Source of the DNA: Clostridiales bacterium
GTDB taxonomy: Bacteria; Bacillota; Clostridia; Oscillospirales; Acutalibacteraceae
Direction of reading: 5' to 3'
DNA length: 64,000 nucleotides
NCBI GenBank assembly: GCA_022800315.1
Contig: JAAWQC010000002.1
Location: forward strand, 53,633-117,632
Shown here: piece by piece, positions 56,369 through 64,000 of the stretch
Layout of the letters: each line of letters begins with the position of its first letter
Position numbering within the stretch: position 1 is the first letter of the stretch
Translations under genes and position numbers: made by a program
The notes under the pieces: model-generated
Seen by the model: the letters and a program-made list of their open reading frames with translations, nothing else
Told to the model about the DNA's origin: nothing
Databases searched by the model: none

Positions 56369-56434
56369 ATCCCCCTGTTCAGTTTGATTGAAGTTTTGCT
56401 TCAATACATACTATGACACAGGGGGATTTCGGTT
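56369..56434 (-). promoter_or_regulatory. Upstream region of the cysteine-rich gene: inverted repeat and sporulation-like -10
   Basis: On the minus strand AC (56433-56434), 16 bases, CATAGTAT (56409-56416) fits the loose sigma-K/E pattern. ACAGGGGGATT (minus, 56379-56369), which contains the ribosome site, is the exact complement of AATCCCCCTGT (minus, 56429-56419), with an inner TTGAAG/CTTCAA hairpin. If transcription starts upstream of both arms, the ribosome site would be masked. Confidence 0.35.
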
Positions 56435-56457
56435 ACAAATCATGGAGAATTTGGTGT

Positions 56458-58923
56458 TTACTGCGCTTTAAGCCGGGCAAAATTGGCCATTAGCTTCTTA
56501 TTGCCTGCCTTGTCAAAGAGGATTTCCAGCAGATGGTCGTTGCCCATGGGCGTGATCGACTGGATCACGCCGCTGCCAAAGGTCCCGTGGACAACCATAT
56601 CCCCCTCCTTCCATTGACAGCCGCCGGAGCCCGGCCCGCCGGCACGGGAGTCCAGCGCAGTGATGCCCTGCCGCTGAGCGGCCCGTTCACGGGGGAATCC
56701 GCCTGTCTGAAAGCCGCTGCGTGATGCGGCAGGCGCCGCGCCGCCGGCGGAGGATACGGTGTGCCAGCCGTCGCCGTCACGGCTCCCCTGGCCCTGTACG
56801 GGTCGGGCATAGGCGTGATACGGCCGATGCTCCTCGATGAGTTCCGGCGGGATATCGGACAGGAAACGGGAAGGCCGATTGCGGGTGGTGGAGCCGTACA
56901 GCATACGGCTGAGGGCGTTGGTGATGTAGAGCTCCTCCTTTGCCCGCGTGATCGCAACATAGCACAGCCGCCGATCCTCTTCCATCTCCTCGGGGTTGAA
57001 CAGGGTCTGCATGCCAGGAAATATACCGTCCTCGAATCCCGGCAGGAAAACCACCGGGAACTCCAGCCCCTTGGCGGCATGCATGGTCATGAGCACCACG
57101 GTATCGGCGCCGGCATCGTAATTATCCACGTCGGTCATCAGCGCCGCTTCCTCCAGAAAGCCCGCCAGCTCGGGGATGGCTTCTTCGCTGTTCTTCTCAT
57201 AATCCTTAATAGAAGAAGCCAGCTCGTTCAGATTCTCCACCCGGCCCGCTTCCATTTCACCGGCCGCCTTCCACATCGCCAGATAGCCCGTCTGCTCCAG
57301 CATTGTCTCATACAATGCGTGGATGGTGATATCGGGATCGCCGTTCAGTTCCCTCAGACGGTTCATCATATCGGTAAAGGCTTTGAGCTTTGCGGCAGAG
57401 CGTACCAGGGCGGGATATTCGTCGGCGTGGGCGATCACCTCGTACAACGGCAGAGACAGACCGTCGGCAATCTCCGCCGCCTTATCCATGGTGGTGTCGC
57501 CGATGCCCCGCTTGGGCTCGTTGATGATACGCCGCAGGCTCACCCCGTCGTCGGGATTGCTGATCACCCGCAGATAAGCCATCGCGTCCCGTACCTCTTT
57601 GGTATCGAAGAAGCGGTGTCCGCCGATGATGCGGTAGGGGATACCGCTCTTGACGAACGAACGCTCGATGGCGTTGGACTGGGCGTTGGCCCGGTAAAGT
57701 ACGGCGAAATCGCTGTAGTTCCGCCCCGCCGCCACGCCGTCGAGTATGGTATCCGCGATCAGGCGGCTCTCCTCATCCTCGTTATCCAGTGTATGCAGCT
57801 GGAGCAGGTCCCCTTCCTCATTTTCGGTCCATAGGGTTTTGCCCTTGCGGTTGGTGTTCTTTTCTATCACGGCGTTCGCCGCGCGGAGGATATGGCCGGT
57901 GGAGCGGTAGTTCTGCTCCAGGCGTATGACTTCACATCCGGTAAACTCATCCTCAAAGCTCAGGATATTTTCGATGGTGGCGCCACGGAATTTATAGATG
58001 CTCTGGTCGTCGTCACCCACCACGCACAGGTTGCCATAACCCGCCGCCAGCAGGCTGATAAGTTTATATTGCGCGTGATTGGTATCCTGGTACTCGTCCA
58101 CCATTATGTAGCGAAACCGTCGCTGGTACCGTTCCAGCACATCGGGGCATTCACTGAACAGCTTCACTGTCAGGAACAGCAGGTCGTCGAAATCCATAGC
58201 GTCCGCCTCCTCCAGCCGTCGCTGATAAAGACGGTAGCAGGCGGCGATCTGTTTGAGGCGGTAATCGCTCCCCGCCTGGGCGGCGAACGCCTCCGGGTCC
58301 AGCAGGGCGTCCTTGGCACGGCCGATCTCGCTGAGAACCGCTTTATGCGGCAGTATCTTTTCCGCGATATCCAGATCCTTCAGGCACATTTTCATCAGCC
58401 GCCGGCTGTCGTCGGTGTCGTAGATGGTGAAATGAGAGGAATACTCCAGCCGTTCTCCGTCCCGCCGCAGAATCCGCGCGCAGAAGGAGTGGAAGGTGCT
58501 GGCCATCACGTCGTTACCTTCATCGCCCAGCAGACGGGTCAGCCGTTCCTTCAGCTCGCCCGCCGCCTTATTGGTAAAGGTGATGGCAAGAATGCGCCAC
58601 GCCTGACAGGGATCTACCCCGCAGATGTGAGCCACCGATTCGTCCGCCCTCACACGGCCGGCGGCGCATTCCCGCAGCAGGAAGAGATCGTCCTCGTTCA
58701 GCTGAACGCTGAATTCATTGCTGTTGTAGGCGCGGCCGTATTTGATGATGTTGCCGATCCGGTTGACCAGCACGGTGGTTTTACCGCTGCCCGCCCCCGC
58801 CAGAATCAGCAGGGGGCCTTCGGTATGAAAGACCGCCGTTTTCTGGCGGGCGTTCATGCGGGAGAATTCCTGGTCGATAATCTGCCTGCGCAGACGCAGG
58901 GCCTCGGTCTGTATATCGGGCAT
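56458..58923 (-). CDS. pcrA: UvrD/PcrA-type 3'-5' DNA helicase
   Basis: An 821-residue superfamily 1 helicase: Q motif MNARQKTAVFHTEGPLL, Walker A LAGAGSGKTTVL, FTNKAAGELKERL, Walker B VDEYQDTNHAQYKL, GDDDQSIYKFRGA, QNYRSTGHIL, and motif V/VI VVLMTMHAAKGLEFPVVFL, CYVAITRAKEELYI. The end has the PcrA-type Tudor-like segment (GDMVVHGTFGSGVIQSI) that contacts RNA polymerase. The frame opens at 59025, but ATG 58923 (MPDIQTEAL) is nearer to a ribosome site (AAAGG, 13 bases) and to the conserved domain. Confidence 0.95.
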   Translation of the reverse strand: MPDIQTEALRLRRQIIDQEFSRMNARQKTAVFHTEGPLLILAGAGSGKTTVLVNRIGNIIKYGRAYNSNEFSVQLNEDDLFLLRECAAGRVRADESVAHICGVDPCQAWRILAITFTNKAAGELKERLTRLLGDEGNDVMASTFHSFCARILRRDGERLEYSSHFTIYDTDDSRRLMKMCLKDLDIAEKILPHKAVLSEIGRAKDALLDPEAFAAQAGSDYRLKQIAACYRLYQRRLEEADAMDFDDLLFLTVKLFSECPDVLERYQRRFRYIMVDEYQDTNHAQYKLISLLAAGYGNLCVVGDDDQSIYKFRGATIENILSFEDEFTGCEVIRLEQNYRSTGHILRAANAVIEKNTNRKGKTLWTENEEGDLLQLHTLDNEDEESRLIADTILDGVAAGRNYSDFAVLYRANAQSNAIERSFVKSGIPYRIIGGHRFFDTKEVRDAMAYLRVISNPDDGVSLRRIINEPKRGIGDTTMDKAAEIADGLSLPLYEVIAHADEYPALVRSAAKLKAFTDMMNRLRELNGDPDITIHALYETMLEQTGYLAMWKAAGEMEAGRVENLNELASSIKDYEKNSEEAIPELAGFLEEAALMTDVDNYDAGADTVVLMTMHAAKGLEFPVVFLPGFEDGIFPGMQTLFNPEEMEEDRRLCYVAITRAKEELYITNALSRMLYGSTTRNRPSRFLSDIPPELIEEHRPYHAYARPVQGQGSRDGDGWHTVSSAGGAAPAASRSGFQTGGFPRERAAQRQGITALDSRAGGPGSGGCQWKEGDMVVHGTFGSGVIQSITPMGNDHLLEILFDKAGNKKLMANFARLKAQ

Positions 58924-59012
58924 CGGATGGTTCCGCCTTTCTGTATGATGTGGGTTTGCTGTGATACGATCATTTCCTGTAAAAAAGCCCATTTTTCGCC
59001 CTGGGGGGATGA

Positions 59013-59044
59013 AAAAGGAGGACAACCACCGCTGTCCTCCTTTT
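59013..59044. terminator. Bidirectional terminator
   Basis: AAAAGGAGGACA pairs with TGTCCTCCTTTT. It ends the decarboxylase beta-subunit gene on the minus strand. Confidence 0.85.
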
Positions 59045-59067
59045 CTCTATCAACCGTTAAGGCGGTA

Positions 59068-60378
59068 TTACTGGAACAGGCTCAGCAGCACACCAGCCGC
59101 TACAGCAGAGCCAATGACGCCGGCCACATTGGGGCCCATGGCGTGCATCAAGAGGAAGTTGCTGGGGTTCTCCTGCTGGCCGACCTTCTGGGAAACGCGG
59201 GCCGCCATCGGAACGGCGGAAACACCGGCGGAACCGATCAGCGGGTTGACCTTGCCCTTTGTCAGCACATACATCAGTTTGCCCAGCAGCACACCGCTGG
59301 CTGTGCCGATACCGAAGGCCAGGAGGCCCAGCACGATGATGAGCAGGGTCTTGGGCGACAGGAAGGTGGCAGCGTTGGCCGTGGCGCCGACCGTGATGCC
59401 GAGGAAGATGGTGATGATATTCATCAGCTCGTTCTGCGCCGTCTTGGAAATACGTTCCACCACACCGCTCTCGCGGAAGAGGTTGCCCAGCATGAGCATA
59501 CCGATCAGGGGCGCCGCACTGGGCAACAGCAGCACGCAGATCAAGGTAACGAAGATCGGGAACAGTATCTTTTCGGTGCGGGAAACGGGCCGCAGCTGTT
59601 TCATCACGACCGAGCGTTCCTTTTTGGTGGTCAGCGCCCTCATGATGGGCGGCTGTATAATCGGTACCAGCGCCATATATGAATAGGCGGCCACCGCGAT
59701 GGCACCCAGCAGATGGGGCGCCAGCTTAGAGGTCAGGTAAATCGCCGTGGGGCCGTCCGCGCCGCCGATGATGCCGATGGAGGCGGCTTCCTGATTGGAG
59801 AAGGTGATATCCGCTATTCCGGTCAGGCCCAGGGCTCTCGCTCCAAAGAAGGTGGTAAAAATACCCACCTGCGCTGCCGCGCCGAGTAGGAAGCTGCGGG
59901 GATTGGAGATCAGGGGGCCGAAGTCGGTCATGCAGCCGATGCCCAGGAAGATCAGGGGCGGGTAGATACCGAACTTAACACCCTGATACAGGTACCACAT
60001 CAGGCCGCCGGTTTCAAAATGCTGCCAGAAATACTGGGTGACCACTTCGCCGTTGATGGTGGCGTTCATGGTAAACACCGGATAGGATTGGTCGATCTGG
60101 CCGGCTAAATAGTGTGTCAGTTCATCTGCTGTAAAGGGAACCAGGGAATTCATCTGCGGGTCCATAATTTTGCCCAGCGGCAGGTTGACCAACAGCATGC
60201 CGAAGGCGATCGGCAGCAGCAGCAGGGGTTCGAACTGCTTTTTGATCGCCAGATAGATCAGGATACAGGCGATGCCGATCATGATCAGGTTTTTCCAGCC
60301 GCCGTTCTGGAAGTTGAACAGCTGGGCAAAGCCGGATTCCATCCATAGCTTCTGTATGGCTTCCCAGAGAGCGCCCAT
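59068..60378 (-). CDS. oadB: Na+-translocating decarboxylase beta subunit
   Basis: A 436-residue membrane protein with about ten helices, the sodium channel of oxaloacetate, methylmalonyl-CoA or glutaconyl-CoA decarboxylases. The functional Asp region ADITFSNQEAASIGIIGGADGPTAIYLTSKLAP is complete, as are FLGIGCMTDFGPLISNP and NPLIGSAGVSAVPMAARVSQ. ATG 60378 is spaced properly from AAAGGA; 60384 is too close. The gamma subunit precedes it by 63 bases. No carboxyltransferase (alpha) or biotin carrier is in the window, so they must be encoded elsewhere. Confidence 0.95.
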   Translation of the reverse strand: MGALWEAIQKLWMESGFAQLFNFQNGGWKNLIMIGIACILIYLAIKKQFEPLLLLPIAFGMLLVNLPLGKIMDPQMNSLVPFTADELTHYLAGQIDQSYPVFTMNATINGEVVTQYFWQHFETGGLMWYLYQGVKFGIYPPLIFLGIGCMTDFGPLISNPRSFLLGAAAQVGIFTTFFGARALGLTGIADITFSNQEAASIGIIGGADGPTAIYLTSKLAPHLLGAIAVAAYSYMALVPIIQPPIMRALTTKKERSVVMKQLRPVSRTEKILFPIFVTLICVLLLPSAAPLIGMLMLGNLFRESGVVERISKTAQNELMNIITIFLGITVGATANAATFLSPKTLLIIVLGLLAFGIGTASGVLLGKLMYVLTKGKVNPLIGSAGVSAVPMAARVSQKVGQQENPSNFLLMHAMGPNVAGVIGSAVAAGVLLSLFQ

Positions 60379-60441
60379 TTGCATCAGTCCTTTCGGGTTT
60401 GTGTAAATCTACAGGAACGCTGTAAATGAAACGTCTCCTGA

Positions 60442-60870
60442 CTAAAAGGGTCTCACGTTGTCGAGCAGGCCCGCGGCCGCCCACACAGGACGCTCCGAAC
60501 GGGACCGTCCGTCTGCCCGGCGGATACTTCTGACCGCGTAGGTGGTGCCGTCCGCGGCACTCATGGCAGCGACGGCGGCGGAGATGACCGCAATGATCTC
60601 TTCGCTGTCACCGGCGGAGGAAACCGGCGCCGCCGGTTTTACAGCGGATACGGCGGCCGGCTTTGCCGGCGCGGGCTTGTCCGGGGCCGGACCGTCTTTG
60701 GGTTTCCCCTTCAGTGCCACCATCACCTTGCCGAACAGGACAAAAATGGCGGTCAACAGGATCAGAACGCCGAAAACCACCACAACACCGGTCAGGATGG
60801 TCATACCCGCCCCGCCCAGAATGTCGCCTACCGACTCGGCGGCGGCTGATAAATACGTGATTGCAGTCAT
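60442..60870 (-). CDS. oadG: Na+-translocating decarboxylase gamma subunit
   Basis: A 142-residue OadG: one membrane helix (MTILTGVVVVFGVLILLTAIFVLFGKV), then an Ala/Pro/Lys-rich linker (APDKPAPAKPAAVSAVKPAAP) and a short C-terminal region (EEIIAVISAAVAAMSAADG TTYAVRSIRR) of the type that binds the carboxyltransferase. The frame is open to 60930; ATG 60870 follows AGAGGG. Cotranscribed with oadB. Confidence 0.9.
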   Translation of the reverse strand: MTAITYLSAAAESVGDILGGAGMTILTGVVVVFGVLILLTAIFVLFGKVMVALKGKPKDGPAPDKPAPAKPAAVSAVKPAAPVSSAGDSEEIIAVISAAVAAMSAADGTTYAVRSIRRADGRSRSERPVWAAAGLLDNVRPF

Positions 60871-61118
60871 GCACAACCCTCTGCTTTCCTCATACTTGAA
60901 CGGAAGGGGTATCCTGGAAAAAAACACCATTCCCGCCCATGATCCATAATGCTGTTATTATATCTCATGGCGGACTAAAAAGCAATGTTCGACGCTGAAA
61001 TTGTGAACAAATTTTTGAGAAAGGAAAGACGGTTCGTGAACGAACCGCCTCTTCCCTTTTGTTCCGACGGCAGGTATAATAGGGTACGATATCTGTGTGT
61101 AAGGGAAGGATAATGAGG

Positions 61119-62294
61119 ATGAAATATATCGTACTGCTCTGCGACGGGATGGCTGACACCCCCTGCGCCGCATTGGATAACCGTACCCCCATGGAGGCAG
61201 CCGACAAGCCGTGTATGGATCGGCTCGCCCGCCGGGCGGAGGTCGGCATGGTCCGTACCGTGCAGGAGGGTATGTCCCCCGGCAGTGACGTGGCCAACCT
61301 GACCGTCATGGGATACGACACGCGGGAATGCTATACCGGCCGTTCACCGCTTGAGGCCGCCAATATCGGTGTGGAGCTGGCAGAGGACGATGTGGCCTTC
61401 CGCTGCAATCTGGTGACCCTTTCTCCAGAGGAGGACTACCCCCATAAACGTCTGACCGACTACTGCGCCGGTGATATCCACACCGCCCAGGCGGCGCCGC
61501 TGGTGCAGCGGCTGCAGTCGGCATTCGGCGGCGGGGAATTCGACTTCTATACCGGCACCGCCTATCGTCACTGTCTGGTGTGGCATCACGGCAAAACCGC
61601 GCTGGGCCGCGTCACTCCCCCTCACGACATCACCGGCCAGGTGATCGGGCCCTATCTCCCCCTGCATCCCGACGCCTCTCTCCTGCTGCGGATGATGGAG
61701 CAAAGCGTGGAGCTGCTGAAGGATCAGCCGGCGGCCAACGCCATCTGGCTGTGGGGGCAGGGCAGCCGCCCCCGTCTCCAGAACTTCCGGGAACGTACCG
61801 GCAAAAAAGGCTCGGTGATATCGGCAGTGGACCTGATTAAAGGAATCGGCAAACTGTCCGGCATGCGGGTCTGCGACGTTCCGGGGGCCACCGGCTATAT
61901 CGACACCAATTACGAGGGCAAACGTGACGCTGCCATACGGGAGCTGCGGGATGGGCAGGACTTCGTCTATATCCACGTAGAGGCGCCCGACGAATGCGGT
62001 CACCGGGGCGAAACTGATAACAAGGTAAAAGCCATCGAGGATATCGACCGTCGGGTCCTTTCCCCTCTGCTGGAGGAATTGGAGAAAATGGGGGATTATC
62101 ACCTGCTGATTCTTCCCGATCACCCTACCCCCCTCGCCATCCGTACCCACTCCGCCGAACCGGTACCCTACCTTCTCTATCGCAGCGAAAACGCGGCGGA
62201 CAGCGGTATCCGCTGCTTCACCGAGGAGGCTGTCCGTTCCACCGGCCGATTCGTCGAAGAGGGCCGCACTCTGATAGGCCGCCTTTGGAAATAG
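61119..62294 (+). CDS. apgM: Cofactor-independent phosphoglycerate mutase, archaeal-type
   Basis: A 391-residue alkaline-phosphatase-superfamily enzyme converting 3- to 2-phosphoglycerate without bisphosphoglycerate. Metal-binding LLCDGMADTP at the start, SPGSDVANLTVMGYDTRECYTGRSPLEA (catalytic Ser), YIHVEAPDECGHRGE and ILPDHPTPLAIRTHSAEPVPYL supply the ligands. Start ATG 61119 (MKYIVLLCDG), with AAGGATA about nine bases upstream. It stands alone. Confidence 0.93.
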   Translation: MKYIVLLCDGMADTPCAALDNRTPMEAADKPCMDRLARRAEVGMVRTVQEGMSPGSDVANLTVMGYDTRECYTGRSPLEAANIGVELAEDDVAFRCNLVTLSPEEDYPHKRLTDYCAGDIHTAQAAPLVQRLQSAFGGGEFDFYTGTAYRHCLVWHHGKTALGRVTPPHDITGQVIGPYLPLHPDASLLLRMMEQSVELLKDQPAANAIWLWGQGSRPRLQNFRERTGKKGSVISAVDLIKGIGKLSGMRVCDVPGATGYIDTNYEGKRDAAIRELRDGQDFVYIHVEAPDECGHRGETDNKVKAIEDIDRRVLSPLLEELEKMGDYHLLILPDHPTPLAIRTHSAEPVPYLLYRSENAADSGIRCFTEEAVRSTGRFVEEGRTLIGRLWK

Positions 62295-62396
62295 GCAGGG
62301 GAAAACGACAAGCTGCTGGATGGGGACACCGGACGCATCAGCTCGTTGACCCGAGCCTTACGCCCTCTGTCCCCGCCAGTCCTACCCCTGCTATTG

Positions 62397-62475
62397 AAAG
62401 CCGGCGGAAACACGTGTGTTTCCGCCGGCTTTCGCCTATAAGGTGTGTTTGCGAGGCACATGTCCTCGCAAACAC
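62397..62475 (+). terminator. Two tandem hairpins after apgM
   Basis: AAAGCCGGCGGAAACAC pairs with its complement over 17 bases with a two-base centre (62397-62432), and GTGTTTGCGAGG pairs with CCTCGCAAACAC (62445-62475). Neither has a long T-run. With the hairpin at 62519 they make three in a row. Confidence 0.55.
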
Positions 62476-62518
62476 AGGTAACCCGCCTCCGCTCGGATTC
62501 TCCTTATTCGACAGTCTC

Positions 62519-62550
62519 AAGCCCCCGGACATACGTCCGGGGGCTTTTTT
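62519..62550 (+). terminator. Terminator between apgM and the sugar transferase gene
   Basis: AAGCCCCCGGAC pairs with GTCCGGGGGCTT, then a run of T on the plus strand. The stop codon of the sugar transferase (-) touches its edge. Confidence 0.88.
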
Positions 62551-63295
62551 AATGCAGTACGGCGGCTACCGTCTGGAACATCAGTTTAATATCGCGGAAA
62601 AAGGAGAACTCCCGGAGATATGCCAGATTGTACTTCATCTTTTCAGGCAGGATTTCCTCAATATAGACCTGATCGGCATTCTCCGCGTCGGCAAGCAGAC
62701 GGTCCTCGTCCTTATACTGGATACTGGCAAGAGAGGTCACCCCCGCCGGCAGGAGGAGGGTCGCTTTCATTTCGTCGGTATAGGCGTCCACGTAGCGGGG
62801 TACTTCCGGGCGAGTGCCTACCAGCGACATATCGCCGATGAGGATATTGAACAGCTGGGGGAGCTCATCCAGCCGGTATTTTCGCAGAACCCTGCCGCTG
62901 CGGGTCACCCGGCTGTCGTTTTTCACCGTCACCTGTGAACCCAGCTTTTCCGCATCGCTGACCATGGTACGGAATTTGAAGATGCGAAAAACGCGGCCGT
63001 AGGTGGTCACCCGCTTCTGCCGAAAGAATACCCCGCCGCGGGAATCGCAGAGGATGACCAGCGAAATGACCAGCAGCACCGGCGACAGCAGCAGGATCAG
63101 TAAAAAAGAGACCACGATATCGAGCAGCCGTTTGACGATCAGGCTCCCCGTGCGTTTTTTCAGATAGGTGAAATATCCCCGAACCTCGTCGTTGTGCAGT
63201 TCCTCCGGAAGCTGTTCCCACTTTTTCAGCAGCACGGCCGTCTCCCCTGTTCCGTCAAAATCGTTTCCTATATAACGTTGGCTATTATACCGCAT
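62549..63295 (-). CDS. Bacterial sugar transferase (undecaprenyl-phosphate glycosyl-1-phosphate transferase)
   Basis: A 248-residue membrane-bound enzyme that loads a sugar-1-phosphate onto the lipid carrier to begin polysaccharide synthesis. KRLLDIVVSFLLILLLSPVLLVI is the membrane (re-entrant) helix, followed by GGVFFRQKRVTTYGRVFRIFKFRTM (catalytic region) and RKYRLDELPQLFNILIGDMSLVGTRPE. It lacks the N-terminal multi-helix part of WbaP/WcaJ, so it is the short monotopic form. No other polysaccharide genes are visible. Confidence 0.93.
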   Translation of the reverse strand: MRYNSQRYIGNDFDGTGETAVLLKKWEQLPEELHNDEVRGYFTYLKKRTGSLIVKRLLDIVVSFLLILLLSPVLLVISLVILCDSRGGVFFRQKRVTTYGRVFRIFKFRTMVSDAEKLGSQVTVKNDSRVTRSGRVLRKYRLDELPQLFNILIGDMSLVGTRPEVPRYVDAYTDEMKATLLLPAGVTSLASIQYKDEDRLLADAENADQVYIEEILPEKMKYNLAYLREFSFFRDIKLMFQTVAAVLH

Positions 63296-63342
63296 TCTAT
63301 GCAGGGATTCAACTTCTGCCGCCGCTTATGCTGCAAAAATCG

Positions 63343-63951
63343 TCATTCCTCTATATCCGGAAGCTGTGTAACCGTCTTCGGGAGTCCCCGCTGTACCTCG
63401 TCCAGTGTTTTCGACGCCTCCAATAGCGCCATGGCCGCCGGGTGAGGACAGGCGTAGATGCCGTTCCAGAAATATTCGTCGTATGACGGCCGGTTCCGAA
63501 AGGCCAGCACCGGTTTATCCAAGGAAAACCGGGCGTCTATTCCGCCGGTATTGCCTCGTGCATCCAGTCTGATCCAATGCCCGTCCAGATAAACCGCGTT
63601 GAAGGCGTGGACGCAATACCCCAAAGAATCGTCATCCGCCAGTGTAATGTGCTGATAGCAAAAGCCCGTCGGAATACCTTGAGAACGCAGCAGCGCCGCC
63701 AGAAGGTTGGCCTTCGCGTGGCAGATGCCGGTGCGGTGGCGCAGTACGTCGGAGGCTTTCGCGGTCACGATACCGGACCGGCAGTCAAAGGAGTGGGGTA
63801 TCTCGTCGCGTACGAACACATAGGCGGTTTCCGCCCGTTCCACCGCCGGGCGGCCGTCCTCGAACAGCTGTGTTGCCGCAGACCGGATCAGCGGTGAACG
63901 ATAATCGATATAGGGTGATTCCTCCAAAAAGCGGCCGATCAGTGGATCCAT
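63343..63951 (-). CDS. Transglutaminase-like (cysteine protease fold) protein
   Basis: A 202-residue cytosolic protein with the transglutaminase core and little else: VFVRDEIPHSFD, catalytic Cys in RTGICHAKANLLAALLRSQGIPTGFCYQ, His in YCVHAFNAVYLDGHW and Asp in RLDARGN. Probable peptidase or amide hydrolase; the target is unknown. The ATG at 63951 has a GGAG-type site (GGAGAAAAG) nearby. It lies 47 bases upstream of the sugar transferase and reads in the same direction. Confidence 0.88.
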   Translation of the reverse strand: MDPLIGRFLEESPYIDYRSPLIRSAATQLFEDGRPAVERAETAYVFVRDEIPHSFDCRSGIVTAKASDVLRHRTGICHAKANLLAALLRSQGIPTGFCYQHITLADDDSLGYCVHAFNAVYLDGHWIRLDARGNTGGIDARFSLDKPVLAFRNRPSYDEYFWNGIYACPHPAAMALLEASKTLDEVQRGLPKTVTQLPDIEE

Positions 63952-64000
63952 CGTCTTTTCTCCTTCCTGCGAAAAGGAAAGGCCATGGGATATCCCATGG

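Noticed and set aside
55424..56416. A 330-codon open frame opposite the cysteine-rich protein, Ala/Val-rich
   Set aside because: The minus-strand frame has an excellent ribosome site, a placed terminator and an organised cysteine pattern; the plus frame runs through the terminator hairpins.

Overview
The window looks like a chromosomal segment of a fairly GC-rich, anaerobic, spore-forming-type Clostridia, most like the Oscillospiraceae/Ruminococcaceae. The grounds are a SCIFF peptide with its radical SAM maturase, a type III glutamine synthetase, an ANTAR regulator beside a split glutamate synthase, the DapL route to meso-diaminopimelate, Na+-pump decarboxylase subunits, strong AGGAGG ribosome sites and consensus TTGACA-17-TATAAT promoters. 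No rRNA, tRNA, CRISPR array, prophage or insertion sequence was seen. Nearly all of it is dense housekeeping operons; the unusual content lies in how those genes are built and regulated.

Region 1 (1-13.7 kb): a sugar isomerase (cut by the window edge) faces an AraC regulator. gdhA (-) diverges from a pyrimidine operon pyrC-pyrF-carA-carB-pyrK-pyrD. The small carbamoyl-phosphate synthase subunit here (CarA1) has lost all three glutaminase triad residues (Cys to Gly, His to Glu, Glu to Ser). The pyrimidine enzyme is therefore predicted to use free ammonia, like animal CPS I. A histidine phosphatase and ruvX follow.

Region 2 (13.7-28 kb): the nitrogen block. Type III glutamine synthetase (-) diverges from one long operon: three split glutamate synthase parts, glnA, an ANTAR antiterminator, a second CarA with an intact triad, a second CarB fused in frame to DapF, and dapL. 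Both divergent transcripts begin with a small hairpin bearing the same AAAGGC hexaloop (A at 1, G at 4, the ANTAR recognition rule), and this hairpin overlaps a larger terminator-like stem. I infer that the ANTAR protein couples glutamine, glutamate, carbamoyl phosphate and the last steps of diaminopimelate synthesis to nitrogen supply.

Region 3 (28-38 kb): degV with a structured leader; asd-dapA-dapB behind a lysine riboswitch and terminator; queA, then a secreted GH18 hydrolase and a formyltransferase-like gene lying between queA and tgt; then tgt and yajC. With dapL and dapF, every step from aspartyl phosphate to meso-diaminopimelate lies within about 10 kb, split between lysine control and nitrogen control.

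Region 4 (38-54 kb): a TIGR04086 membrane protein, the 45-residue SCIFF peptide, its maturase, two membrane proteins, a Xer-type recombinase with a 28-bp palindrome over its promoter, a cobU-MoxR-DUF58-transglutaminase operon, a DUF2461 gene, a WYL regulator, a lipase-like hydrolase, and an ATP-grasp/CDF/HAD set.

Region 5 (54-64 kb): a TlyA-type methyltransferase, a small acidic protein, a cysteine-rich protein with a possible sporulation-type promoter, PcrA/UvrD helicase, Na+-pump decarboxylase beta and gamma subunits without an alpha subunit, cofactor-independent phosphoglycerate mutase, a sugar transferase and a transglutaminase-like protein.
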